Positions 48,211 to 57,050 of a stretch of DNA of 64,000 bases are shown here, in pieces. Origin of the DNA: Pseudolabrys sp963742345 (GTDB lineage Bacteria; Pseudomonadota; Alphaproteobacteria; Rhizobiales; Xanthobacteraceae); the NCBI GenBank assembly GCA_963742345.1, contig CAVULO010000003.1:62001-126000 (forward strand), written 5' to 3'. The translations under genes were made by a program, and so were the position numbers. The notes under the pieces were generated by a model. It worked only from the letters and a program-made list of their open reading frames with translations. It did no database searches and was not told where the DNA came from. Numbering within the stretch: the stretch's first letter is position 1; the number at the start of each line of letters is the position of its first letter.

Positions 48211-51200
48211 ATGCGGCGCCGGACATTGGCGTTGCAAACAACCCTGCTTGGATTGGCGATTGCATTCATCCTCGCGCTGGTAGCGGCGCTGGTGGGCCCG
48301 TTGCTGATCGACTGGGGCAACCATCGCGCGCTGTTCGAGGCGCAGGCGAGCCGCCTCATCGGCGTCAGCGTGCGCGTGGCCGGCCCGATCGAGGCTCGCC
48401 TGCTGCCGTCGCCGCAACTCACGCTGCATGACATCGTCATCGGAGATGGCCGCGACTCGATCCGCGCTCGCTCGCTCGGCGTCGAACTCGCGCTCGGCCC
48501 ATTGATGCGCGGCGAATGGCGCGCCGCCGAGATGCATCTCTTGGGCCCGCAGGTCAGCCTCGGGCTTGACGCCGCGGGCCATCTGCGCACGCCAAATCTC
48601 GCGGTCACGTTCAAGCCCGATGAATTGTCGGTGGATCGGCTGAGCATCGAGGATGGCACGATCAATCTTACCGACGCGGCCAGTGGCGCAAGCGTCACGC
48701 TCGGCAAGGTGGGGTTCAACGGAGAGGCGCGTTCGCTTGTTGGCCCGGTGAAAGGCGAGGGCGCCGTCACCATCGCCGGCCAGCTTTATCCTTATCGGAT
48801 TGCGCTTGGCCGTTTGAGCGATGAGGGCGCGCTCAAGCTGCACGTGAATGTCGATGCCGTGGATCGCCCGCTCGGCATCGAAGCAGACGGGACGCTCGCC
48901 GTCGCAGCCGGGGAACCGCAATTCGACGGAACGATGAATGTGTCGCGCCCGGTCGGGATCGGCGTGCGCAGCGCGGCGCAGCCGGCGCAAGGCTTGACCA
49001 AGCCGTGGCGGGTGAGCGGAAAAATCAAAGCGAGCGGGAAATCCGCGCTGATGGAGGGCATCGAATTTCAGTACGGTTCGGAAGAGCAGGGGTTCAAACT
49101 GAGCGGCGTCGCCGATTTCAAATTCGGCGCGCGGCCGCGTTTCGACGGCGTGCTGTCGGGACGCCAGATCGACCTCGACCGCGCGGTTGCCGGCACCGAC
49201 ACCGCGCGCCAGCCGCCCGCGGCCGCCATCCGCAAGCTCGCAGAATTGGGCGCGGCCGCGTTTCGCACCACCATGCCGGTTCAGATCGGCGTTGGCATCG
49301 ACCAGGTCACGCTCGGTGGAAACAGCGTCCAGAATTTGCGCGGCGACATCAGCAGCACGGCCAATGGATGGACGCTCGACCGGCTTGAATTTCGCGCGCC
49401 CGGCATGACGCAAGTGCGTCTCAGCGGCCGCCTCGATGTCAAAGCCGACGGGGTTGCCTTTACCGGGCCCGCCGAAATCGATGCGGCCGATCCGAAGATA
49501 CTGGCGGCCTGGCTGGAGGGACGCAGCGAGACCGCGCCGGGCGACGGGCGGCCCAAAAGTGTACCCATGAGCCTGCGTGGCGACGTGACGCTCGCCGGCG
49601 ACAAGATCGCGGTCGAGGGTCTCAAGGCCGAGTTCGATCGAAAACCTGTGACCGGCCGCCTGGCCTATTTCTTCCCGACCGGCACGCGGCCCGCCCGGCT
49701 CGATGCCGAATTAAAGGCGCCGCAGTTCGACATCGATGCTGCGCTCGATTTTGGTAAGGCGTTGCTCGCCGGTTCAGCGCTGGAACGGCCGCGCGAGATG
49801 AGCATCGCAGTCGATATCGACCGCGCGACGCTCGCCGGCCTCGAAGCGCGCGATGCGCGCGCACGCATCAAAGTCGACGCCAATGGCTTGCAGATCGATC
49901 GTCTGTCGGCCGGTGATTTTGCCGGCGGCAGTTTCGCGGCGAGCGGGCGGGTCGACACCGGCGGGCGTGCGCCGCGCGGCAATCTTTCCGTGGATTTCGA
50001 GACAAAACAAACCGCCGCGGTCGCCGCCATGGCCGGAAAGTTTGCGCCAAAGAGCGCCGAGCCGGTCATAGGCCTGCTCGATCAGGTCAGGCACGCAAAG
50101 CTGCACGCCACGCTCGATGTCACCGGCGATGACAAATCGCCCGACAGTACGGCGCAAGTGGCGGTCACCGGCGATCTCGACGATCTGCGCATTGATGCGC
50201 GCGCGCACCTGCGCGGCGATTGGGACAAGCCCGCCGCGGCCGATGTCCGTATCGACGGCACCATCGATGCGCCGCAGGGCGCGGCGCTGATCAAGTTCGT
50301 AGGCCTCGACCGGTTCGTGGCGGCCACAAGCGGCGCCGGCCAGCTCAAGGCGCAGCTGGCGGGACCGGCCGATAACGACATGACATTCGAGATGCGGCTG
50401 TCGGCAAATGGCCTGTCGGCGCAGGCGAGCGGGAGCGGGCGCTATTCGCAAGATCAGGGCGTAAAGCTCGCGGCGGCTGTGCAGGTGAAGGAGGCCGATC
50501 TGCGGCCGTTGCGTGCGGGGCCCGGCACCGCCGCTTCATTGCCGCTGCAGCTGACATCGCGTGTTGCAATTGCGGGCGGCGCCGTCACATTCGAGGATAT
50601 CGACGCCAAGCTCGCCGGTTCCGCCATTCGCGGCCGCCTTGCGTTCGGCGATGGCTCGCCCCGTCAAATCGATGGCGCGATCGAGGCCGATGCGGCCGAC
50701 GTCCCGGCGTTGATGGCGCGCGCGATCGGCTGGCCGCGGCGGGCCTCAGATCCAGACGTGGTCTGGACCTGGTCCAGCGATACTTTCGGAACTGGTTTGC
50801 TGGGGAAATTCACCGGCAAGGTTGCGCTCAAGCTCGCACGTGCGGACCTGCTGCCGCAGCTTTCGGTGCGTGGACTGAGCGCCAATGTGCATCTCGGCAA
50901 GGATGAACTGGTGCTGGAAGACGTTGCCGGCGAGCTCGCCGCTGTTTCCGGCAAGGCTGGCGGACGTCTTTCCGCGAGAATTGCATTTCGTACTGCTGAA
51001 AATGGCTTGACCACCCAAGCCAAGATTTCGCTGACGAATGCCGACGCCGCGGCGTTATGGCCCCCGGCTGCCCGCAGAGGATCGCTCGACTTAACGGCGG
51101 AACTGGAAGGTACCGGCTTGAGTCCGGTCGCACTCGTCGGCTCGTTGAAAGGCTCCGGAAATATCGTGCTGACCGATGGCCAGGTCGTTGGCCTTGATCC

Positions 51201-51747
51201 GCGCACCTTCGATGCGGTTTCACGCGCGGTCGATCATGGGTTGCCTATCGAAACCGGCCGTATTTCGGACCTGGTGGGCAAGTCTCTGGAGGGCCAGTTG
51301 TCCCTCAAGCGCATGGAGTCCGCCATGCCGATCACCGCTGGCCAGCTTCGCCTCAACAATGTCGCCGCCGAGAGCAAAGACGCAACGCTGTCCGTCGCAG
51401 GTACGCTCGATCTGACCGATGGGTCGATCGATGCGCGGCTCGTGTTATCGGGTTCGACCGAAGCTGCCGGTGCGCGCCCGAGCATCTTCGTGGCATTGAA
51501 GGGGCCGCTGACGGCGCCAACGCGCAGCATCGACGTGTCGGCGCTCACTGGGTGGCTCACGTTGCGCGCGGTCGAAAATCAGACGAAGCGACTGCGCGCC
51601 ATTGAGGACGTGCCGTCGCAACCTCGCGGGCAAGGATCGCCGAAGACCAAGCAAGCGCCAGCACTGCCGGCACCGATCGATATCAGGCCGGCGCCCGCGC
51701 CCCGAAGGGCGGGGCAACCTGCCGCGTCAGTCCGCTCGCAGAATTGA
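48211..51747 (+). CDS. AsmA-family protein (large, periplasmic)
   Basis: A 1178-residue protein starting MRRRTLALQTTLLGLAIAFI, with an N-terminal membrane helix (LALQTTLLGLAIAFILALVAAL) and a long, beta-rich periplasmic body. The AsmA N-terminal signature is present: V-R-V-A-G-P-I-E-A-R-L-L-P-S-P-Q-L-T-L-H-D-I-V-I-G. The C-terminal region G-S-L-K-G-S-G-N-I-V-L-T-D-G-Q-V-V-G-L-D and the repeated D-G-S-I-D-A-R-L-V-L-S-G motif are typical of AsmA/YhdP-like proteins that form bridges for lipid transport between the membranes; the exact role here is unproven. The ATG 48211 is used over the GTG 48202 because of spacing to GAGG. The last 21 bases overlap the convergent RHH gene. Confidence 0.87.
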   Translation: MRRRTLALQTTLLGLAIAFILALVAALVGPLLIDWGNHRALFEAQASRLIGVSVRVAGPIEARLLPSPQLTLHDIVIGDGRDSIRARSLGVELALGPLMRGEWRAAEMHLLGPQVSLGLDAAGHLRTPNLAVTFKPDELSVDRLSIEDGTINLTDAASGASVTLGKVGFNGEARSLVGPVKGEGAVTIAGQLYPYRIALGRLSDEGALKLHVNVDAVDRPLGIEADGTLAVAAGEPQFDGTMNVSRPVGIGVRSAAQPAQGLTKPWRVSGKIKASGKSALMEGIEFQYGSEEQGFKLSGVADFKFGARPRFDGVLSGRQIDLDRAVAGTDTARQPPAAAIRKLAELGAAAFRTTMPVQIGVGIDQVTLGGNSVQNLRGDISSTANGWTLDRLEFRAPGMTQVRLSGRLDVKADGVAFTGPAEIDAADPKILAAWLEGRSETAPGDGRPKSVPMSLRGDVTLAGDKIAVEGLKAEFDRKPVTGRLAYFFPTGTRPARLDAELKAPQFDIDAALDFGKALLAGSALERPREMSIAVDIDRATLAGLEARDARARIKVDANGLQIDRLSAGDFAGGSFAASGRVDTGGRAPRGNLSVDFETKQTAAVAAMAGKFAPKSAEPVIGLLDQVRHAKLHATLDVTGDDKSPDSTAQVAVTGDLDDLRIDARAHLRGDWDKPAAADVRIDGTIDAPQGAALIKFVGLDRFVAATSGAGQLKAQLAGPADNDMTFEMRLSANGLSAQASGSGRYSQDQGVKLAAAVQVKEADLRPLRAGPGTAASLPLQLTSRVAIAGGAVTFEDIDAKLAGSAIRGRLAFGDGSPRQIDGAIEADAADVPALMARAIGWPRRASDPDVVWTWSSDTFGTGLLGKFTGKVALKLARADLLPQLSVRGLSANVHLGKDELVLEDVAGELAAVSGKAGGRLSARIAFRTAENGLTTQAKISLTNADAAALWPPAARRGSLDLTAELEGTGLSPVALVGSLKGSGNIVLTDGQVVGLDPRTFDAVSRAVDHGLPIETGRISDLVGKSLEGQLSLKRMESAMPITAGQLRLNNVAAESKDATLSVAGTLDLTDGSIDARLVLSGSTEAAGARPSIFVALKGPLTAPTRSIDVSALTGWLTLRAVENQTKRLRAIEDVPSQPRGQGSPKTKQAPALPAPIDIRPAPAPRRAGQPAASVRSQN

Positions 51748-52023
51748 GTGTATGACGCGCGGACTTTGCATTTCGCGAGGTTCAGCCTGCGGGATGCGTT
51801 CCTCGCCATTCTGCATGCGGTAATGGTCCAGAACAAAAAGGCGAATCGCGGATGACAAATTGCCGTGGCGACGGTCCGTGTCGATAGACGCCACGAGATC
51901 TGACAGGGTCAGCTCTCTGCCATTCGCGATCTCCTTCAGTCCCTTCCAGAACGCGTCCTCGAGACTCACGCTTGTCTTATGACCCGCGATTACGATCGAA
52001 CGTTTGACAACCGGAGATTTCAT
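51727..52023 (-). CDS. Ribbon-helix-helix domain protein
   Basis: A 98-residue protein: MKSPVVKRSIVIAGHKTSVS is the beta-strand that would pair in an RHH dimer, followed by L-E-D-A-F-W-K-G-L-K-E-I-A-N-G-R-E-L-T-L-S-D-L-V-A-S-I-D and N-L-S-S-A-I-R-L-F-V-L-D-H-Y-R. This is the RHH_4 type seen widely in alphaproteobacteria, often next to fumC. The tail (E-E-R-I-P-Q-A-E-P-R-E-M-Q-S-P-R-V-I-H-S-I-L-R-A-D) is probably flexible. Its ATG at 52023 overlaps the DUF4169 stop by four bases (ATGA), so the two are coupled. DNA targets are unknown. Confidence 0.87.
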   Translation of the reverse strand: MKSPVVKRSIVIAGHKTSVSLEDAFWKGLKEIANGRELTLSDLVASIDTDRRHGNLSSAIRLFVLDHYRMQNGEERIPQAEPREMQSPRVIHSILRAD

Positions 52024-52208
52024 CGATGGTCCCCTATTTCGACCCGATGCCGATCGAGGTCGCGGCCGGCTTTGGCTTGGCGTGCGGCTTCAATCTTGCG
52101 AAGGTGTTTGGGCTGACCAAAGGCAAGGCGATTGGCGTGGGCATTTTGATCATGCCGCCGCCGCTTGTCCCGCTTTCGAACGGTCCGAAGATTGATCACT
52201 TCAGCCAT
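52020..52208 (-). CDS. DUF4169 family protein
   Basis: A 62-residue protein starting MAEVINLRTVRKRDKRRRHD. The pattern M-A-E-(V/I)-I-N-L-R-x-x-R-K followed by A-N-R-L-A-F-G-x-x-K and a C-terminal R-D-L-D-x-H-R is DUF4169, a small alphaproteobacterial family of unknown function, basic and helical. It lies upstream of and overlaps the RHH gene by four bases. The plus-strand frame at 52026-52229 in the same place is the shadow. Together with fumC and sspB this is a conserved neighbourhood. Confidence 0.87.
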   Translation of the reverse strand: MAEVINLRTVRKRDKRRRHDQNAHANRLAFGQPKHLRKIEAARQAKAGRDLDRHRVEIGDHR

Positions 52209-52730
52209 TCCGTCGCCCCTCGATGGTAACGGGTTACGTTTCAGCTCGGCGCTTCACGTGATTGGTAGCATCGCTACCAAATGCGCCGAGACGTTGGCGG
52301 AAAGATGCCTTTCCAACGGAGTCCACAAGAGTGCTTCTGATACTGTGGCTCCGGTTGCCCCTGTAATTCAATACACGGTTGGTTGATTACAAACGTCGAA
52401 TAAATGATCGTTGCAGAATATGAGTGAATCGAATGATGCAATTAGCGAGGTACCATGGAACTTCCAAATGTATATTTAAACATTGAAAGTCCTATACTGG
52501 CGAAGACATGAAATGACCTTAGACGAAACTCTACGGCAAGTTTTTGGTGTTGAGAAATTGGACATGCTGCTGACGCAGAACAGTAGCCGGATACGTACAA
52601 ATCATTCTCGCCAATACATACGGCTGTGCAACTACAGCATGGCCCTGCACTAGCTTTTATTGCAGCTGCTTGCGCGGCCGCGATTTTGCCCCATCTCGAT
52701 TCCGCGTTTGGCTGGCAATCAAGGCGCGGG
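52209..52730. other. A+T-rich intergenic region, no recognised gene
   Basis: About 522 bases that differ in composition from the window: 52370-52640 is A+T rich (for example ATATTTAAACATTGAAAG and GTACAAATCATTCTCGCC). A short open frame ATG 52513 to 52653 (M-T-L-D-E-T-L-R-Q-V-F-G-V-E-K-L-D-M-L-L-T-Q) exists but has no Shine-Dalgarno of note and I do not claim it as a gene. It may be a relic of acquired DNA. Confidence 0.6.
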
Positions 52731-54143
52731 TTATCGAGGGCGGATCATTTTTTCGGGCCGAACTAAGCGATCGAATTCTTTGCCACTGACAAAGCCAAGA
52801 CGAATAGCTTCTTCGCGGAGAGTCGTACCGTTGGCGTGCGCCGCTTTCGCGACCAGTGCGGCTTTATCGTAGCCAATTTTCGGGGCAAGTGCGGTTACCA
52901 ACATCAGCGAGCGCTGCATGAGTTCGCGAATGCGCGGTTCGTTGGCGCGGATACCGTTGACGCAATTGTCAGCGAATGAATTCACCGCGTCGCCGAGCAG
53001 TCGGATCGACTGCAACATGCAATAGGCGAGCACCGGCTTGTAGACGTTGAGTTCGAAATGGCCCTGGCTGCCGGCAACGGTGATTGTGGTCTGATTTCCA
53101 AATATCTGGCAGCAGACCATGGTCAAAGCCTCACTCTGGGTTGGATTAGTTTTGCCCGGCATGATCGACGAACCGAGCTCGTTGCTTGGGAGAATCAATT
53201 CGCCGAGCCCCGAGCGTGGGCCGGAACCAAGCAGACGTATATCGTTTGCAATTTTAAAAAGCGCGGTGGCTGCGGAACTAAGGGCGCCGTGCGCGAATAC
53301 ATAAGCATCATGACCCGCCATGTGTTCGAATTTGTTGGACGCAGTCACGAATGGCAGCCTTGTCAGCCTCGCAATACGACGAGCAATGGCTGCTGCAAAT
53401 TGCGGGTTTGAATTGATCCCGGTGCCGACTGCGGTACCACCCTGTGCAAGGGGATAAAGTTCGCGCTGCGCCAATGCGAGCCGCGTGAGCGCAGATTTCA
53501 CTTGAGCCGCATAACCGGAAAATTCCTGGCCCAAAGTAATCGGGGTTGCGTCCATCATGTGGGTGCGCCCGATCTTGATTATCTTGGCGAACTCCTTGGC
53601 TTTGCTGCCGAGAGCCTGGTGAAGGCGCGCGAGCGCGGGTTTGAGATGTCGCTCGATTTCGACCGCGGCGGCAATGTGCATGGCAGTCGGTATCGAGTCG
53701 TTCGACGACTGACTCATGTTGACATGATCATTTGGATGCACGGGCGACTTTGCGCCAAGTATTCCGCCAAGTTTGAGATTGGCCGCATTCGCAATCACTT
53801 CGTTGACGTTCATGTTGGTTTGCGTGCCCGACCCGGTTTGCCAAACCAGCAGCGGGAAATGCCCGTCCATTTTGCCGTCGGCGATATCCTGGGCCACCGC
53901 CGCAATGGCCGCTGCACGTTTGCGGTCGAGCGAGCCCAGCGTTCGGTTGACCTCGGCTGCCGCGCGCTTGATCACGCCAAGTGCGTGCACGATCTCGACC
54001 GGCATGCGCTCGGTGCCAATGCGGAAATTATGTAGCGAGCGCTGAGTTTGAGCGCCCCAGAGCCGGTCGGCGGGAATCTTTAATGGGCCGAAGGCGTCGC
54101 TTTCGATGCGGGTCCTGACAGTTTTTTTGCGAGCTTTGGCCAT
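52731..54143 (-). CDS. fumC: Fumarate hydratase class II
   Basis: A 470-residue iron-independent fumarase converting fumarate and malate in the citric acid cycle. It starts MAKARKKTVRTRIESDAFGP and contains the family landmarks: P-A-D-R-L-W-G-A-Q-T-Q-R-S-L, G-S-G-T-Q-T-N-M-N-V-N-E-V, S-Q-S-S-N-D-S-I-P-T-A-M-H, the signature G-S-S-I-M-P-G-K-T-N-P and the C-terminal N-G-T-T-L-R-E-E-A-I. Class II enzymes in many alphaproteobacteria are about 465-475 aa. ATG 54143 is chosen over 54221 because the upstream stretch lacks family residues. sspB lies 87 bases upstream on the same strand. Confidence 0.95.
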   Translation of the reverse strand: MAKARKKTVRTRIESDAFGPLKIPADRLWGAQTQRSLHNFRIGTERMPVEIVHALGVIKRAAAEVNRTLGSLDRKRAAAIAAVAQDIADGKMDGHFPLLVWQTGSGTQTNMNVNEVIANAANLKLGGILGAKSPVHPNDHVNMSQSSNDSIPTAMHIAAAVEIERHLKPALARLHQALGSKAKEFAKIIKIGRTHMMDATPITLGQEFSGYAAQVKSALTRLALAQRELYPLAQGGTAVGTGINSNPQFAAAIARRIARLTRLPFVTASNKFEHMAGHDAYVFAHGALSSAATALFKIANDIRLLGSGPRSGLGELILPSNELGSSIMPGKTNPTQSEALTMVCCQIFGNQTTITVAGSQGHFELNVYKPVLAYCMLQSIRLLGDAVNSFADNCVNGIRANEPRIRELMQRSLMLVTALAPKIGYDKAALVAKAAHANGTTLREEAIRLGFVSGKEFDRLVRPEKMIRPR

Positions 54144-54230
54144 CGAAGTCGTCCAACGCCGCCGAAATCCATTGGTTTCAGCGCAAGTTACGCTGACTGA
54201 CGTTAGAAACAAGCCTGGCAACGGGCAGAA

Positions 54231-54806
54231 TTATTTCTTGCGAAAACGATCAAGGCGCACCACTTCGCCGCCACCTTCGACCGGCTTCTCCGGTTTTTCG
54301 CGCTTGGCCGCTGGAGCAAGTGGCCGGGTTGGTGCCGCAGTCGCAGGCTCTGTGATGGCTGTGGCTGTCGGCGGATTTGCCGGCAACCGCTTCTTCTTAT
54401 TCGTCGTCGGAGGCTCCTGCATATTTGCTGGCGCCGGCCGCTCCTCGCCTTCGGTGACCTCTTCGAATTGCAGGCCGAATTGCACGGATGGATCAAAAAA
54501 GCCAGTGATGGCCTCAAAGGGCACGGTGAGTCTTTCCGGGACGCCGCCAAAGGATAGGCCGACTTCAAATCCTTCGTCGTCCACCTTCAAATCCCAAAAT
54601 TGATGCTGCAGGATGATCGTCATCTCATCGGGATATTGCGCAAGTAAGCGGTCCGACAGGCGCACGCCCTCGGCGTGGGTGTCGAAAGAAATGTAAAAAT
54701 GATGGTCGCCCGGCAAGCCTTTCTTGGCGGTATCAGTCAGCACGCTGCGCACCACGCCGCGCAGTGCCTGCTGGGTCAAAAGGTCGTAGCGAATCTGGTC
54801 GGCCAT
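54231..54806 (-). CDS. sspB: ClpXP adaptor SspB
   Basis: A 191-residue alphaproteobacterial SspB, which tethers ssrA-tagged proteins to the ClpXP protease. It starts MADQIRYDLLTQQALRGVVR. Core: F-Y-I-S-F-D-T-H-A-E-G-V-R-L-S-D-R-L, P-D-E-M-T-I-I-L-Q-H-Q-F-W-D-L, F-E-V-G-L-S-F-G-G-V-P-E-R-L and V-P-F-E-A-I-T-G-F-F-D-P-S-V-Q-F-G-L-Q-F. An Ala/Pro/Thr/Lys-rich linker leads to the C-terminal ClpX-binding tail G-G-E-V-V-R-L-D-R-F-R-K-K. The start at 54806 matches the family N-terminus. Its target, the ssrA RNA, is encoded just upstream on the same strand. Confidence 0.93.
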   Translation of the reverse strand: MADQIRYDLLTQQALRGVVRSVLTDTAKKGLPGDHHFYISFDTHAEGVRLSDRLLAQYPDEMTIILQHQFWDLKVDDEGFEVGLSFGGVPERLTVPFEAITGFFDPSVQFGLQFEEVTEGEERPAPANMQEPPTTNKKKRLPANPPTATAITEPATAAPTRPLAPAAKREKPEKPVEGGGEVVRLDRFRKK

Positions 54807-54919
54807 AACGGGCGAGCCTAGGTGAATCGGGCCAATGCTAGCGCGGCGCAAGCGGTCCGCGCTATCCCCGCGCGGGCCATGCACAGCCTGCGGTCATAAT
54901 TGGGTGAGCTGGCCCGCAA

Positions 54920-55238
54920 GGAGAAGTGGAGGCTTCTGTTGCCAGGTGCCTCCGGACCCCGCCTGACGGAGCTTAACCCGCCAGGGCTTTAGTTCGGTCT
55001 TTCAAACCGCTTACGCGGCCTGAGCAACCGGAGCATAGTTGTCGTTTGCAACTATGAAATGGCCCGATAACGGCGGAACCATGCCGAGCAAAAGCACGCC
55101 CTTTACGCCCTCGTCGATCCTATTTCGCCCCCGCCGAAACCTGTGCTCGCCGGGCTTTGGTGGAGGCGCCGGGTACTGCCCCCGGGTCCGATGGGTTTAT
55201 TACGACGGCCATTTATCGCCATAGCCGGGTTGCCCCGG
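54920..55238 (-). ncRNA. ssrA: Two-piece permuted transfer-messenger RNA
   Basis: tmRNA rescues stalled ribosomes and adds a degradation tag. On the minus strand the acceptor piece comes first: it ends C-G-C-C-T-C-C-A-C-C-A at 55158, with the T-arm ACCCGGGGGCAGTACCCGGC. An intervening segment (55157-55133) follows, then the coding piece starting GGGGGCGAAATAGGATCGAC at 55132. The 5' GGGGGCG pairs with CGCCTCC of the acceptor end, forming the tRNA-like stem with one G-U pair. The tag frame at 55050-55012 encodes ANDNYAPVAQAA and stop. This permuted layout is an alphaproteobacterial hallmark. The outer ends (54920, 55238) are approximate. Confidence 0.93.
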
Positions 55239-55305
55239 CAGGAGGAATATAAGCGCTGAAGGTTACCGAAGAAAGAGCGGGTTTGTTTTGGGCGAAAACA
55301 GGCGT

Positions 55306-56151
55306 TTAGAGCCGCGGGGGCGCTGTATCGGCGTAACCATACGAGTAAGGGCCGGGAAATTCACCGATCGGCACAACATGGGTGACCACGCTTCCGAATC
55401 CTTCGCCGGGGAGCCAAACGTGCAAGTGGAAGGCTGGAGGTTCGATCTTGAAGACTTCCGGCCAGCGCGGCTCGAATTCGAGCGTGACCGCCTGTTCGCC
55501 GGCCGGGCAGATGGTGGCAGAGATGCCCGCGAACACAGTCTGCGCGGCGCGATGGACATGACCTGCCGCGACCAGTAGCGCGCGCGGGTATCGTTTTAAC
55601 AACGCCGCCAGCGCATCGGCATTACGCAGCCGCATTGCATCTGTGTAGACAATGCCGGTGTTGAAGGGTGGATGATGCAAAAATAAAAGCGCCGGCCGCG
55701 TTGCCGAAGTGGCCAGCGCGCCGTCGAGCCACGCTAGCGTCGCAGCATCGAGCTCGCCATATGGTGCACCGGGCACCGTGGAATCGATCAGCAGGATATC
55801 AAGCTGGCCGATGCGGCGTACCGCATTGAGGGCGCTTTCCGGCGCTCCATAACCTGGATCGGGCAGGGTCTTGCGCATTGGTATGCGGCGGTCGTGATTG
55901 CCGGGGATTGCCGCAAACGGCATCTGCAACTTTTCAAGCAAAGTTTTTGCACGCTCGTATTCTTCGGGGAGCGCCGAATTGGCGATGTCGCCGGAAATCA
56001 CCACAAGGTCCGGCTGCGGCGACAATCGATTTAGCGTGTCGATCGAGCGCGTGAGCGCAGCTGCTGTGTCAACGCGACCATAGGCAAGCACCCCGGGTGG
56101 AGTGATGTGCAGGTCGGATATTTGAGCGATCAGAACAGGACGCGCGGCCAA
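55306..56151 (-). CDS. Metallophosphoesterase (CpdA-like phosphodiesterase)
   Basis: A 281-residue calcineurin-like phosphoesterase. The metal-binding motifs are complete: D-L-H-I-T (I-S-D-L-H), V-V-I-S-G-D-I-A-N, I-P-G-N-H-D-R-R, L-L-F-L-H-H-P-P-F and V-A-A-G-H-V-H-R. The arrangement is the CpdA/class III cyclic-nucleotide phosphodiesterase type. It may cut cAMP, which would be relevant to the circuit at 15-22 kb, but it is 33 kb away and the family has other substrates. The ATG at 56151 starts MAARPVLIAQISDLH directly at the first motif. It converges with nothing and lies downstream of ssrA. Confidence 0.88.
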   Translation of the reverse strand: MAARPVLIAQISDLHITPPGVLAYGRVDTAAALTRSIDTLNRLSPQPDLVVISGDIANSALPEEYERAKTLLEKLQMPFAAIPGNHDRRIPMRKTLPDPGYGAPESALNAVRRIGQLDILLIDSTVPGAPYGELDAATLAWLDGALATSATRPALLFLHHPPFNTGIVYTDAMRLRNADALAALLKRYPRALLVAAGHVHRAAQTVFAGISATICPAGEQAVTLEFEPRWPEVFKIEPPAFHLHVWLPGEGFGSVVTHVVPIGEFPGPYSYGYADTAPPRL

Positions 56152-56314
56152 AGGCGGTCTCCGGACAGGCCAATGCGCACGCGCTATGGCACGCTATAGT
56201 AAACATTCGATGTCCGGTGGGTGCCAGGCCAATGTTGGCCCGCATCGGCGGTGCGCTATCGACGGTCTAGCCGTCCCTGGCGGCTAAAGGACATTTTGCA
56301 GAGAACACGGTCGT

Positions 56315-57013
56315 ATGCGAACTTCGGATATTACTGTCCTCAGCACCCACGCCGTCCAGGAGGTGCTACGCGAGCTCCAGCCCTCGTTCGAACGCGCGGG
56401 TGAAATGAGGCTCACGATTGACTACGATCCTGCCAATGCGCTCAAGCGCAGAATTGAAGAGGGCACAGCCTTCGACGTGGTGATCGTCACGCGACCGGTG
56501 ATCGATGCACTGGCAGGGCGGGGCAAAGTCCGCCGCGAGACCTGTACCGATATCGCCCAGTCTGGCCTCGGCATCGCGGTGCGCAAGGGCGCGGCCAAAC
56601 CCGACGTTACGACCGTGGACGCGTTCAAGCACGCGCTACTCGCCGCCAAGTCGGTCGCGCGCTCCAAGGAAGGCACCAGCGGTTTATATTTTGAAACGCT
56701 GCTCACCCGCCTCGGCATCGCGGAAGCCATGCGGAGCAGAATTATCTTGGGCGGCAGCGGGCGTATCGCAGAATTGGTCGCGCGCGGCCAGGCGGACATG
56801 GCCGTGCAGCAAATTCCGGAGCTTCTGCCCGTCGATGGTGTGGACTTCGTTGGGCCGCTTCCGGATGAGCTGCAGCTATACACGGTGTTTTCTGCGGGTG
56901 TCAGTGCTGCGTGCATAGTTGAGGACGCGGCCGAAGGTTTAATCGACGCCTTGACCGCGCCGGCGGCGGCCGCGTTGTTCAATGCGAAAGGACTTGAGCC
57001 GGTCCCTCGTTGA
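56315..57013 (+). CDS. ModA-like solute-binding-fold protein, no signal peptide
   Basis: A 232-residue protein starting MRTSDITVLSTHAVQEVLRE. It has the molybdate-binding-protein-like fold pattern: A-L-K-R-R-I-E-E-G-T-A-F-D-V-V-I-V-T-R-P, S-G-L-G-I-A-V-R-K-G-A, and a C-terminal A-D-M-A-V-Q-Q-I-P-E-L-L-P-V-D-G-V-D-F-V-G-P-L-P. True ModA is exported, but this one lacks a signal peptide, so it is probably a cytoplasmic or mis-started relative. Its last 32 bases lie over an alternative start of the CoA transferase gene; the accepted start of that gene is 37 bases further on. Confidence 0.78.
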   Translation: MRTSDITVLSTHAVQEVLRELQPSFERAGEMRLTIDYDPANALKRRIEEGTAFDVVIVTRPVIDALAGRGKVRRETCTDIAQSGLGIAVRKGAAKPDVTTVDAFKHALLAAKSVARSKEGTSGLYFETLLTRLGIAEAMRSRIILGGSGRIAELVARGQADMAVQQIPELLPVDGVDFVGPLPDELQLYTVFSAGVSAACIVEDAAEGLIDALTAPAAAALFNAKGLEPVPR

Positions 57014-57050
57014 ATGGGGTATCCTCTCGGTCTTGGCGCGGGAGGACAGC

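Noticed and set aside
51727..52208. DUF4169-RHH pair as a toxin-antitoxin system
   Set aside because: The RHH protein could be an antitoxin type, but DUF4169 has no toxin features and the pair is a conserved neighbour of fumC and sspB.
55306..56151. Metallophosphoesterase as the cAMP phosphodiesterase of the 15-22 kb circuit
   Set aside because: The fold allows it, but the gene is 33 kb away and the family has many substrates, so I do not claim the link.
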